Source of the DNA: JACMNW01 sp031406155
GTDB lineage: Bacteria; Pseudomonadota; Alphaproteobacteria; Rhodobacterales; Rhodobacteraceae
Length of the DNA stretch: 64,000 bases
Direction of reading: 5' to 3'
NCBI GenBank assembly: GCA_031406155.1
Contig: JANOGW010000057.1
Span: 45,651 to 109,650, forward strand
The notes below the pieces were generated by a model. The model did not search any database, was not told the DNA's origin, and saw nothing but the letters and a program-made list of their open reading frames with translations. Made by a program: the position numbers and the translations under genes. Below, one piece after another: positions 45,751-54,198 of this stretch (position 1 is the first letter of the stretch; each line of letters opens with the position of its first letter).

Positions 45751-46778
45751 TCAAACACCACAACGCGCGCCGCGTTCCAGCCCAGCCGGACGGTTTCATC
45801 GACGGCCACGCGCACCGTCACCGGCACCGTGGCGCGCAGCATCTTGTCGGCGGCCATCAGCGTCACGATCTTTTCAACGCCGTGGTTTTCGACGTCGGTC
45901 ACCCGTGCTTCTGCCGGTGCCCCGCCCCCCAGATGCAGATCCTCTGGCCGCACGCCAAAGATCAGATCGCGGCCTTCATGGCCACCGGGATGATCCAGCG
46001 CCAGCCCCTCGCCCATCACTGCCAGCCCTGCCTGCAGGCGGCCCGGCAGCAGGTTCATCGCGGGCGCACCGACCGCGCGCGCAACAAAAGTGTTGACCGG
46101 ATCATTGTAGATTTGATGCGGGGTGCCGACCTGGATCAACGCCCCCTTGTTCAATACGCCGATCCGGTCGCCCATCGACATTGCCTCGACCTGATCATGG
46201 GTGACGAACAGAAACGTCTCGCCAAGCGTCATTTGCAGATCCTTCAGTTCGGCCCGCAATGCCTCGCGCAGTTTGGCATCCAGTGCTGATAACGGCTCGT
46301 CCATCAAGAACACCTTCGGGGTGCGCACAATCGCCCGCCCGATCGATACGCGCTGCATCTCGCCCCCCGACAATTTGTCAGTCTTGCGATCCAGCAGATG
46401 CTCGATCCGCAGCGTTTTCGCGACCCGGTCCACACGCGCCGCAATTTCGGCCGGGGTGGTTTTGCGGATCGGCGATTTCAGCGGGAACTCCAGATTTTGC
46501 CGCACGGAGTAGCGCGGATAAAGCGAGTATTGCTGCAAGACGAGCGCCACGTCCCGCTCTGCCGCGCCCCAGCGCGTGACATCCTGCCCGTCGATGAAAA
46601 CCTGCCCGGCATTCGGCTTTTCCAGCCCGGCAATGACGCGCAGCATGGTGGTCTTGCCCGCCCCGGTTTCACCCAGCAGCACAAAAAACTGCCCATTGGC
46701 AATTTCCAGCGACACATCATTCAGGGCCTGCGCCGCGCCGAAAGCCTTGGCTACACCCTTCAGTTCAATATGTGCCAT
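45726..46778 (-). CDS. ABC sugar importer ATPase, subunit 2
   Basis: A 350-residue MalK/UgpC-like ATPase. Walker A GETGAGKTTMLR (variant of GPSGSGKST), signature LSGGEMQRVSIGRA, Walker B VFLMDEPLSALDAKL and the C-terminal OB regulatory domain (GVRPEDLHL) are visible. The importer therefore has two different ATPases, as in other two-ATPase sugar and glycerol systems. It is last in the leftward operon and overlaps subunit 1 by one base. Confidence 0.92.
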   Translation of the reverse strand: MAHIELKGVAKAFGAAQALNDVSLEIANGQFFVLLGETGAGKTTMLRVIAGLEKPNAGQVFIDGQDVTRWGAAERDVALVLQQYSLYPRYSVRQNLEFPLKSPIRKTTPAEIAARVDRVAKTLRIEHLLDRKTDKLSGGEMQRVSIGRAIVRTPKVFLMDEPLSALDAKLREALRAELKDLQMTLGETFLFVTHDQVEAMSMGDRIGVLNKGALIQVGTPHQIYNDPVNTFVARAVGAPAMNLLPGRLQAGLAVMGEGLALDHPGGHEGRDLIFGVRPEDLHLGGGAPAEARVTDVENHGVEKIVTLMAADKMLRATVPVTVRVAVDETVRLGWNAARVVVFDQAGNRAR

Positions 46779-47887
46779 CAGAGCCTGACCCTTAGTGAAT
46801 TGCCGCTGCCCGTGTCAAAGAAATGCGCCCGCCCGGGGTCTGCCCGCACAAACACCCGCGTTCCCGGCCCCGGCACGAAGCCAGACCTCGTGCGCGCCCG
46901 CAGCGTCTGATCCCCAAGCCGCAGATCGATGATGTCATGCGACCCCAAGGGTTCGATGATATGCGCCTCGGCCTCGATATGGCCGGGCGTCGGGGTCAGG
47001 GCCACCTCCAGCGCCTCTGGCCGGATGCCAAGGGTCAGCGCCGCGCCCGCCCCACCTGCCGCTTGCAGCCGGTCGATCAATGCGGCGGGGAACACGAAGC
47101 CCGCCTCTGCCCCCGCAACGGTTACCCGCGCCTCGCCCGCCTGTCCCGCAACCGTCACCTCGGCCACGTTCATCACCGGAGAGCCTACGAACTGCGCCAC
47201 GAACAGGTTCACCGGATTGGCATAAACGTCTTCCGGCCTGCCCACCTGCTGCAACACGCCGGCATGCATCACCACGATCCGGTCGGCCAGCGCCATCGCC
47301 TCGATCTGGTCATGTGTCACATAGATGGTGGTTGATCCCTGTTCGACATGCAGCCGTTTCAATTCCACCCGCATCTCTTCGCGCAGCTTGGCATCGAGTG
47401 ATCCGATGGGTTCGTCCATCAGCATCGCCTTCGGGTTGCGCACCAGAGCCCGCCCGATTGCCACCCGCTGCAGATCGCCCCCTGACAGCGCCGAAGGGCG
47501 GCGCGCCAGCAGACCGCCGATCTGCAAGACACCCGCGACCCGGCGCACGGTCTGGTCAACCTGCGATTTGGGCGTCCCCACCGCCCGCAGCGGAAACGCC
47601 ATGTTTTCATAGACCGTCAGATGCGGATAAAGCGCGAAGGACTGGAACACGAAGGCGATATCGCGCGCCTCGGCCCGTGTGTCCTGCACCGGCGTGCCGT
47701 CAATCAGAATTTCACCGGAATCGATGGTTTCCAAGCCGGCAATCGCGCGCAGCGTCGTGGTCTTGCCGCAGCCCGACTGGCCCAGAAACACCACGAACTC
47801 ACGGTCCTTCACCGTCAGGTTCACGTCGTTGATCACGTGGACCACGCCGAAATGCTTGTTGATGTTGCGCAATTCGATCTGGGTCAT
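46778..47887 (-). CDS. ABC sugar importer ATPase, subunit 1
   Basis: A 369-residue MalK-like ATPase with Walker A GQSGCGKTTTLRAIAG, signature SGGDLQRVAIGRA, Walker B AMLMDEPIGSLDAKLR and the C-terminal TOBE region (LGIRPEALEV). The ATG at 47887 (MTQIELRNINKHFG) overlaps the stop of the small membrane gene upstream. It forms a heterodimer with the next ATPase, inferred from adjacency. Confidence 0.92.
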   Translation of the reverse strand: MTQIELRNINKHFGVVHVINDVNLTVKDREFVVFLGQSGCGKTTTLRAIAGLETIDSGEILIDGTPVQDTRAEARDIAFVFQSFALYPHLTVYENMAFPLRAVGTPKSQVDQTVRRVAGVLQIGGLLARRPSALSGGDLQRVAIGRALVRNPKAMLMDEPIGSLDAKLREEMRVELKRLHVEQGSTTIYVTHDQIEAMALADRIVVMHAGVLQQVGRPEDVYANPVNLFVAQFVGSPVMNVAEVTVAGQAGEARVTVAGAEAGFVFPAALIDRLQAAGGAGAALTLGIRPEALEVALTPTPGHIEAEAHIIEPLGSHDIIDLRLGDQTLRARTRSGFVPGPGTRVFVRADPGRAHFFDTGSGNSLRVRL

Positions 47888-48072
47888 TCCTTGGCCTTTG
47901 GTGCCGGGATCTTGGTGGTGATCATGAAGCTGACAAGACCCACGAGGATGATCGTCATCCCGTAGCGGTGCAGCACCTCGATCCAAGGCTGGCACAAGGC
48001 CATGATGCCAAAGATCATCACGGTCTGAGCCGTCGGGATCAGCCAGCGCTGGTTCAAGTCACGAAAGGTCAT
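47884..48072 (-). CDS. Small membrane protein in the ABC operon (62 aa)
   Basis: A 62-residue protein starting MTFRDLNQRWLIPTAQTVMI, with two hydrophobic stretches (about 13-29 and 36-54) and a basic tail. It overlaps the permease stop upstream and the ATPase start downstream, both by 4 bp, so it is a true operon member. Small membrane proteins of this kind occur in some two-ATPase sugar/glycerol importers; the role is unknown. Confidence 0.75.
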   Translation of the reverse strand: MTFRDLNQRWLIPTAQTVMIFGIMALCQPWIEVLHRYGMTIILVGLVSFMITTKIPAPKAKE

Positions 48073-49028
48073 TTGCGGATCGCCCCGAATGACATGCCAC
48101 GCAACAGATGGTTGCGAAGAAGGAAGGTGAAGATCGCAACCGGCAGCAGGAACAGAAATGTGCCCGCTGCAATTACTGTCCAGTCCGGCAGGCCCGATCC
48201 GACCTGACTGGGAATATAGGGTGGGGCAGTCTGCGCGTTTCTGTTGGTCATGATCAGCGCGAAGGCATATTCGTTCCAAGCGGTGATGAAGCAGAAAACC
48301 GCGGTCGCGGCAATGCCGGTGGCGGCCTCTGGCAGCACGATCTTGAAGAACGCCTGCATGCGGGTATAGCCATCGACCAGCGCCGCATCCTCATATTCCT
48401 TCGGAATTTCGTCGATGAAGCCTTTCATCAGCCAGACCGAAAATGACAGGTTGAACGCGGTGTAAAGGATGATCAGCCCCAGATGACTGTCGTTCAGCCC
48501 CACGACGCGGTACATCAGATACATCGGTATCGCCACGACGACAGGCGGCAGCATCCGGGTGGACAGGATGAAGAAAAGCCAGTCATCCTCGCCCTTTACC
48601 TTGAAGCGCGAAAAGCCGTAGGCGGTGATGGTGCCCATCGACACCGCCAAAACGGTAGAGGTGATCGCGATGATCAGGCTGTTCAGGAACCGGCTGGGAT
48701 AGCCCGATGGCTGTACCAGCCCCTTGCCGGACCGCACAACCTTTTCGCCGCCGTCAAACACCGTTTGTTCCCACCAGGGGGCGGCATTGTAGACCTCGTC
48801 CGTGGGTGGGCTGCGCAACTGGCTGCGCTTGGTCATAAGTTTGACGAAAGGCGATATCTCGGGCTCGAAAAACACCGTGGGCGGCACGGTTGTCGCCAGA
48901 TTGCGCGGCTTGAAGGCTGTGGCGGTGATCCAGAAGATCGGTGTCAGGAACACGACCAGAACCAGAAGCAGCGTTACGATAGCGGCCCGGTGGCGGAACA
49001 CCTCGCCCGTGGTGCGAACGGCGGCCAT
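48069..49028 (-). CDS. ABC sugar importer permease (MalG-like)
   Basis: A 319-residue inner-membrane permease with six predicted helices and the EAA coupling loop EYEDAALVDGYTRMQAFFKI. A long periplasmic loop between helices 1 and 2 (about 60-105, FFEPEISPFVKLMTKRSQLR and following) is larger than in MalG. It follows the MalF-like gene by 1 bp. Confidence 0.9.
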   Translation of the reverse strand: MAAVRTTGEVFRHRAAIVTLLLVLVVFLTPIFWITATAFKPRNLATTVPPTVFFEPEISPFVKLMTKRSQLRSPPTDEVYNAAPWWEQTVFDGGEKVVRSGKGLVQPSGYPSRFLNSLIIAITSTVLAVSMGTITAYGFSRFKVKGEDDWLFFILSTRMLPPVVVAIPMYLMYRVVGLNDSHLGLIILYTAFNLSFSVWLMKGFIDEIPKEYEDAALVDGYTRMQAFFKIVLPEAATGIAATAVFCFITAWNEYAFALIMTNRNAQTAPPYIPSQVGSGLPDWTVIAAGTFLFLLPVAIFTFLLRNHLLRGMSFGAIRK

Positions 49029-49029
49029 C

Positions 49030-49926
49030 CTAGCGTTCCTTCACTTTGTTCAGGTATTTGATGTAGATATTGGTGATCGCCAGCACCATCACCAGCACGA
49101 TATAGGCCAAGGCCGAACTCATCCCCGTCTGCCATTCCTGAAACGCCATCTTGTAAAGCCGGATCGAGATCACTTCGGTGGTCGGCTGGCTGGCAAGGAT
49201 ATAGGCCAGATCGAAGGTCTTGAACGCCTCCATCGTGCGAAAGATGATGGCGATCATCAGGATCGGCGCCACCAGTGGCAGGGTAATGCGAAAGAAAGTG
49301 TAGGACTGGCTTGCCCGGTCGATTGCCGCCGCCTCATATAGGTGCTTTGGCACCGCCGACAGGCCCGCCAGCGACAACAGCATCACGAACGGCGACCACA
49401 TCCAGATGTCGGCCAGCGCAATGGCATAAAGTGCTATCTGCGGGTCGGCGAGCCATTCGAACGTGCCAAGGCCAAGGGCGTAGTTGATGATGCCAAAGCT
49501 GGGGTCATAGAGCAGCTTCCAGAACAGACCCACCACCGCCGCCGACAGCATCATCGGCAACATCAACAGCGTGGTCAGCAGACCTTTGTAGGGAATGTCG
49601 CGGTTCAACAGCATCGCAATGCCAAAGCCGACGATAACCTGACCGGTCACGGAAATGATGACGTATTTTGCCGTGATGGTGAAATTGCGCCAGATATTGG
49701 GGTCGGCCAGCAAGGTGCGGTAGTTGTCCAGACCCACGAAATTTGCAGGTGCATTGGTCGAGGCACGAAAATCGGTGAACGAATAGCCCAGCGAATAAAG
49801 CAGCGGGAAGATGTTGAAGACGATCAGGAAAACGATTGTCGGGATGATGAACAGGTTTCGTATCGCCAGATCGCTTAACCCACGAGATCGGTGCGCGGCA
49901 CCAGAGTTCAACGGTCGAGATGCCAC
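49030..49926 (-). CDS. ABC sugar importer permease (MalF-like)
   Basis: A 298-residue permease with six predicted helices and the EAA loop LYEAAAIDRASQSYTFFRIT. It has the short N-terminus of UgpA-like proteins rather than the long MalF one. It is separated from the binding-protein gene by a 77-bp gap containing a strong GC hairpin, which suggests lower expression than the binding protein. Confidence 0.9.
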   Translation of the reverse strand: MASRPLNSGAAHRSRGLSDLAIRNLFIIPTIVFLIVFNIFPLLYSLGYSFTDFRASTNAPANFVGLDNYRTLLADPNIWRNFTITAKYVIISVTGQVIVGFGIAMLLNRDIPYKGLLTTLLMLPMMLSAAVVGLFWKLLYDPSFGIINYALGLGTFEWLADPQIALYAIALADIWMWSPFVMLLSLAGLSAVPKHLYEAAAIDRASQSYTFFRITLPLVAPILMIAIIFRTMEAFKTFDLAYILASQPTTEVISIRLYKMAFQEWQTGMSSALAYIVLVMVLAITNIYIKYLNKVKER

Positions 49927-49962
49927 AGGGGGGGCCTCCGGGTTAGGTCGAGATCAGGAAAC

Positions 49963-49983
49963 GGGGGGCGAACGCCGCCCCCC
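49963..49983 (-). terminator. Intercistronic GC hairpin after the binding-protein gene
   Basis: GGGGGGCG (49963-49970) pairs with CGCCCCCC (49976-49983) around a 5-nt loop, 20 bp past the binding-protein stop and 37 bp before the permease start. Like the hairpin after malE-type genes it may attenuate or stabilise the upstream message. Confidence 0.6.
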
Positions 49984-50003
49984 GGTTGATCAGGCACGCA
50001 GGT

Positions 50004-51314
50004 CTATTGGCCGCGGCCGTATTTCGCGAACGTCGCGGTCCAGTCGGCGGCAAGCCCGTCCAGCACCTCTTTCGCGGTACCTTCGCCGCCAACGATATGG
50101 GGGTAGATGCGATTGTTAAGTTGCCCCAGCAATTCCGCAAACTCCGGCACCGCCCAGAAATCCTTGACGATGAACATGGTCTGATAGAACGCCTCGTTAT
50201 AGGGGGTCGCATTGCGAAACTCCGGGCTTTCCAGAACTTTCGCCGATGCGGTGTATCCGCCAAGTTCGGCCCAACGCTGCTGGGTTTCATCCTTGATGAA
50301 CCATTCGAGGAACTTCATCGATTCCTCCTGATTTTCGCTGTAGGAGACGACCGATATGCCCTGCCCGCCAAGGGCCGCATAGCGATCGCCGCTTGGGCCG
50401 GCCGGATTGGCGAAAAAGCCGGTATTGGCGGCATGTGGATTGGTGGATTCGTTCAGCAGCGCCGGAAAGAACGCAAAGTAGTTCATCGAGATTGCCACCA
50501 GACCTTCGGTGATTGCCTGATTGTTCTCGACAAAGAACGCTTTCGACCAGCCGGGTGGTGTGAAGCCAAACAATTCACGGTACGCGTCAACCGCAGCGAT
50601 GGCCTTGTCGGAATTCACGATGCCATCGACCTGATAAGTGACCGGATCGCCAAGTTCCGCGCCAAAGGAAAACAGCGCGTTTTCGAACCCCATTGCCATC
50701 GCGTCATAGGAATTGTCGGTATAGATCGCGATGCCGTAGCGGCCCTGATCGGGGCGGTGGAAAAATTCGGCAATGTCGCGCAGCTGCTTCCAGTCGACAG
50801 GCACCGCCAGCGGGTATCCATACTTGGCCTCGAACGCCGCCATTTCGGCCGGGTCTTCGAACCAGTCCTTGCGATACGACCAACCGACGGCATCGCCTTC
50901 GGCCGGAATGGCCCAGTACTTGCCGGAATTGCCAGGGTATTCGGCATAATACTTGACCGTTGCAGGTGCCATGATCTCGCCAACCTTGTTGGCATTGAAA
51001 AACTCGGTCAGGTCCACATAATGGCCGGCCTCGGACGCGGCACCCAGCCATTGGCTGTCGCCGACGATCATGTCATAGGCCTGCCCCTTGGCGTTGAATT
51101 CGGTAAACGCCTTGGTCTGGAAATCGGACCATGGCGTCGTTTCCACCGTCACCGTGACCCCGGTTTCCGCTTCGTATTCATTGACCAGTTCCTGCAGATA
51201 GTTCGCAGGATCCCATTCTGCCCAAAAGATCGTCAGTTCCTGGGCATAGGCTGCGGACGTGGTCATCGCTGCCAGCCCAACGCCGGCAAGCGCCCCTGCT
51301 AGTTTACTGCGCAT
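50004..51314 (-). CDS. Extracellular solute-binding protein of the sugar importer
   Basis: A 436-residue periplasmic receptor of the family-1 carbohydrate type. The signal peptide (AGALAGVGLAAMTTSAAYAQ) precedes ELTIFWAEWDPANYLQELVN, then PAEGDAVGWSYRKDWFEDP and SWYNSE-like binding segments. It leads the leftward ABC operon under the operator pair at 51389-51581. The ligand cannot be named from sequence. The ATG at 51314 is chosen (MRSKLAGAL) over one 15 bp upstream. Confidence 0.92.
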   Translation of the reverse strand: MRSKLAGALAGVGLAAMTTSAAYAQELTIFWAEWDPANYLQELVNEYEAETGVTVTVETTPWSDFQTKAFTEFNAKGQAYDMIVGDSQWLGAASEAGHYVDLTEFFNANKVGEIMAPATVKYYAEYPGNSGKYWAIPAEGDAVGWSYRKDWFEDPAEMAAFEAKYGYPLAVPVDWKQLRDIAEFFHRPDQGRYGIAIYTDNSYDAMAMGFENALFSFGAELGDPVTYQVDGIVNSDKAIAAVDAYRELFGFTPPGWSKAFFVENNQAITEGLVAISMNYFAFFPALLNESTNPHAANTGFFANPAGPSGDRYAALGGQGISVVSYSENQEESMKFLEWFIKDETQQRWAELGGYTASAKVLESPEFRNATPYNEAFYQTMFIVKDFWAVPEFAELLGQLNNRIYPHIVGGEGTAKEVLDGLAADWTATFAKYGRGQ

Positions 51315-51388
51315 GTGTGTTCCTCCCATTCATGCAAGCCCCCAGACCCGGCAATTCATGGCCATGCGCCCGATCAGGACATATAAAC

Positions 51389-51399
51389 TGGTATTACCA
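51389..51399. promoter_or_regulatory. Operator site 2a (TGGTATTACCA)
   Basis: Identical to site 1a at 41743-41753, 75 bp upstream of the binding-protein ATG. Confidence 0.7.
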
Positions 51400-51498
51400 A
51401 ATGGCAAAGTCAGTCAAGACCATACTTTCCTACCAATCCCTGAACAGGGCAGCATTCATTCGACTCTGGGCGAAAGAAATGCAGTTTAGTTTACATAC

Positions 51499-51514
51499 TA
51501 TCAACATGTTGATA
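51499..51514. promoter_or_regulatory. 16-bp palindrome TATCAACATGTTGATA
   Basis: A perfect inverted repeat unlike the TGGT sites, midway between the two operators; it may bind a different regulator. The first divergent region has a comparable but unrelated palindrome at 41884-41896. Confidence 0.45.
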
Positions 51515-51564
51515 AAAGTCGCTTCCGTCAATCGCGCAATGGTTGCAAATTTCCGGCCTTGCAT

Positions 51565-51581
51565 AACTGGTCCAACCAGTT
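51565..51581. promoter_or_regulatory. Operator site 2b (AACTGGTCCAACCAGTT)
   Basis: A perfect 17-bp inverted repeat sharing the 13-mer CTGGTCCAACCAG with site 1b. It fits the FadR-class consensus and lies 45 bp before the ATG of the Tm-1-like gene. Confidence 0.75.
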
Positions 51582-51625
51582 AGGTTGTAACAAGACCCGT
51601 TGTTGCCACCACGGAAATCTTCGTC

Positions 51626-52810
51626 ATGCCTCGCCTTCTGTGCGTTGGAACCGCCGACACCAAGTTTGATGAGCTTGATCTGCTCGGTCATTTGCTGTGC
51701 GCAGGGCACTCAGATGTGGTCATGGTCGATGTCGGGACACAAAGCACAGACCGATACGGCGACGTAACCGCGCGCCAGATCGCGGCACATCACCCCGACG
51801 GGATCAACGCAGTGCTGGGCCTTGCCGATCGCGGTCAGGCGGTTGCCGCAATGGCCACCGCCTTCGCGCGTTTTCTGCCCACATTCCCCGATATTGCGGG
51901 CGTGATCGGTATCGGCGGAAGCGGGGGCACGGCAATCATCACGGCGGGCATGCGCGCCCTGCCCTATGGCGTGCCGAAGATCATGGTGTCGACGATGGCC
52001 TCGGGCAACACGGCACCCTATGTGGGGGTTTCCGATCTGATCATGATGCCTGCCGTCACCGATCTGGCCGGGTTGAACAGCGTGAACCGGGTGATCTTGC
52101 ACAATGCCGCTCAGGCCATGCTGGGGATGGTCGCCAACCCGGCACCCCACGGAACAGCCAAGCCCGCCCTTGGCCTGACGATGTTCGGTGTCACCACGCC
52201 GTGCGTAACGGCAATCGTGACAGCCCTGCCCGACCATGATTGCCTCGTGTTTCACGCCACAGGCACCGGCGGCCAGATCATGGAGAAACTGGCAGACTCC
52301 GGCCTTCTGACCGGCTTTATCGACATTACCACGACCGAGGTTGCCGATTATCTTTGCGGCGGTGTTCTGCCCTGTACCGCCGACCGGTTCGGCGCCGTGG
52401 CGCGTTCGGCGCTACCTTGGGTGGGGTCTGTGGGTGCGCTTGACATGGTGAATTTCGGCCCCCCGGAAACCGTACCTGCGCGCTACCGGGACCGGCTGTT
52501 CCATCAGCACAATCCGCAGGTCACGCTTATGCGCACGACTGCGCAAGAATGCCACACCATCGGCATCTGGATCGCCGATCGGCTGAACCTGTGCAATGGC
52601 CCGGTGCGGTTGATGTTGCCCGAGGGTGGCATTTCCGCGTTGGACGCGCCGGGTGCCGCCTTTCATGACCCGGTCGCCCGCGCAGCGCTGTTTACCGCGT
52701 TGGAGGCGGGGCTCGATCACACCCCGAACCGCCAGATCCACCGCGTGCCCCACCATATCAACCATCCCGCCTTTGCCGCCGCCTGCGTCGCGGCCTTCCA
52801 CAGTCTTTGA
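51626..52810 (+). CDS. Tm-1-like ATP-binding domain protein (UPF0261)
   Basis: A 394-residue UPF0261 protein. The family start LLCVGTADTKFDELDLLGHL, the glycine-rich GVIGIGGSGGTAIITAGMRA and KIMVSTMASGNTAPYVGVSD are all present. It is 7 bp upstream of the TIM-barrel gene whose homologue is fused to this domain in the plant Tm-1 protein. The biochemical activity of the bacterial protein is not established; here it sits under the sugar-regulon operators. Confidence 0.88.
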   Translation: MPRLLCVGTADTKFDELDLLGHLLCAGHSDVVMVDVGTQSTDRYGDVTARQIAAHHPDGINAVLGLADRGQAVAAMATAFARFLPTFPDIAGVIGIGGSGGTAIITAGMRALPYGVPKIMVSTMASGNTAPYVGVSDLIMMPAVTDLAGLNSVNRVILHNAAQAMLGMVANPAPHGTAKPALGLTMFGVTTPCVTAIVTALPDHDCLVFHATGTGGQIMEKLADSGLLTGFIDITTTEVADYLCGGVLPCTADRFGAVARSALPWVGSVGALDMVNFGPPETVPARYRDRLFHQHNPQVTLMRTTAQECHTIGIWIADRLNLCNGPVRLMLPEGGISALDAPGAAFHDPVARAALFTALEAGLDHTPNRQIHRVPHHINHPAFAAACVAAFHSL

Positions 52811-52817
52811 GGTCGCA

Positions 52818-53654
52818 ATGCCCACCATTCCCCGCGCCGACATCCTTCGCCACCTAAACGGTCTTGTGGCCGCAGGCATCCCCGTCATCGGCGGCGGTGC
52901 CGGCACCGGCCTTTCCGCAAAGTCCGAAGAGGCGGGCGGCATTGATCTGATTGTCATTTACAATTCTGGCCGCTACCGCATGGCCGGGCGCGGTTCGTCA
53001 TCCGGCCTGCTGGCCTACGGCAATGCCAACCAGATCGTGCGCGAAATGGCGTTAGAGGTGTTGCCGGTGGTCAAGCACACGCCTGTTCTGGCGGGCGTCA
53101 ACGGCACCGATCCGTTCATCCTGATGCAGCCGTTCCTGCGCGAACTTCGCGACATGGGCTTTTCCGGCGTGCAGAACTTCCCCACCATCGGCCTGTTCGA
53201 TGGCCGCATGCGCCGGTCATTCGAGGAAACCGGCATGGGTTACGGGCTGGAAGTAGATATGATTGCGCAGGCCCATGGCCTTGATCTGCTGACCACGCCT
53301 TACGTCTTTACCCCCGACGAGGCCACGGCGATGACCCGCGCCGGGGCCGATGTGATCGTCGCGCACATGGGGGTCACCACTGGGGGTGCGATTGGCGCTA
53401 CCTCGGCGCAATCGCTCGCCGATTGCGTGGCAGAGATTGATGCCATCGCCGCCGCCGCCCGCGCGGTGCGCGATGATGTGATCATCCTGTGCCACGGCGG
53501 CCCTATCGCGATGCCCGAGGATGCCGCCTTCATCCTTGCCCACGCGCAGACCTGCCACGGCTTTTACGGCGCATCCTCGATGGAACGCCTGCCGGTCGAA
53601 ACCGCAATCGCCGCACAGACCCGCGCCTTCAAGTCATTGCGGATAAAAGACTGA
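52818..53654 (+). CDS. PEP-hydrolase-family TIM-barrel protein
   Basis: A 278-residue barrel with PVIGGGAGTGLSAKSEEAGG, IDLIVIYNSGRYRMAGRGSS and later ILCHGGPIAMPEDAAFIL. It belongs to the 'phosphoenolpyruvate hydrolase / TIM-barrel signal transduction' family, which is the C-terminal half of plant Tm-1. Adjacent to UPF0261 it forms the split bacterial version. A GAGGTCGC ribosome site precedes the ATG at 52818. The reaction is unproven. Confidence 0.85.
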   Translation: MPTIPRADILRHLNGLVAAGIPVIGGGAGTGLSAKSEEAGGIDLIVIYNSGRYRMAGRGSSSGLLAYGNANQIVREMALEVLPVVKHTPVLAGVNGTDPFILMQPFLRELRDMGFSGVQNFPTIGLFDGRMRRSFEETGMGYGLEVDMIAQAHGLDLLTTPYVFTPDEATAMTRAGADVIVAHMGVTTGGAIGATSAQSLADCVAEIDAIAAAARAVRDDVIILCHGGPIAMPEDAAFILAHAQTCHGFYGASSMERLPVETAIAAQTRAFKSLRIKD

Positions 53655-53768
53655 AAAAGCATTTCATTTTTGGTGGTGAACCCGCCGAACCACAGAGGGG
53701 ACTTACGCCTATTGCCCCAACGATCAACATCAAGACGCGTAACCGTTCCAGACGAAAGGAAAACTAAA

Positions 53769-54176
53769 ATGAAAAGTTATTTCATTCATCCCGATCAAGT
53801 TTCCGCATTTGGCTTTGACTGGGGCCAACTGGCGCTAACTGTCGGGCCCGAGGTGAACGGCGCACAGCGGTTTTCCGGTGGCATCGTCACGCTGGCTCCG
53901 GGGGGCGGTCATAGCCGCCACAATCACCCCGGAGCGGAAGAGATCATACTGGTGATGTCGGGGCGTGGCGAGCAGATGGTCGAGGATGACACCGGAACGC
54001 CGGTCATCGCCGAGGTGACCCAGGGCTTCACCATCTACGTTCCCGAAAGCCGCTTTCACGCCACCCGCAACACCGGCACCGCGCCGATGACGCTTTTCGT
54101 GGTCTATTCCCCCGCAGGCCCCGAACTGGCCCTGCGCGATCTGCCCGATTTCCGCCTGCTGCCGCCTGTGGGTTGA
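53769..54176 (+). CDS. Cupin-domain protein
   Basis: A 135-residue single cupin. Metal ligands appear as His-x-His in SRHNHPGAEEIILVMSGRGE, with the second motif around ESRFHATRNTGTAPM. GAAAGGAAAA precedes the ATG at 53769. It lies 114 bp after the TIM-barrel gene on the same strand and may be part of the regulon. Probably a sugar-related isomerase or a sensor; the substrate is unknown. Confidence 0.82.
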   Translation: MKSYFIHPDQVSAFGFDWGQLALTVGPEVNGAQRFSGGIVTLAPGGGHSRHNHPGAEEIILVMSGRGEQMVEDDTGTPVIAEVTQGFTIYVPESRFHATRNTGTAPMTLFVVYSPAGPELALRDLPDFRLLPPVG

Positions 54177-54198
54177 TCATGGACGCCGGGTCACGCGG

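Larger units (their letters stand above)
51315..51625. promoter_or_regulatory. Divergent promoter region of the ABC and Tm-1-like operons
   Basis: No gene is present in these 311 bp. They carry TGGTATTACCA (51389-51399), the 16-bp palindrome TATCAACATGTTGATA (51499-51514) and AACTGGTCCAACCAGTT (51565-51581). Confidence 0.6.

Noticed and set aside
40803..54176. Apiose/apionate pathway as the function of the sugar regulon
   Set aside because: Considered because of the TIM-barrel isomerases, but no rubisco-like or kinase gene of the known apionate routes is present, so the substrate is left open.
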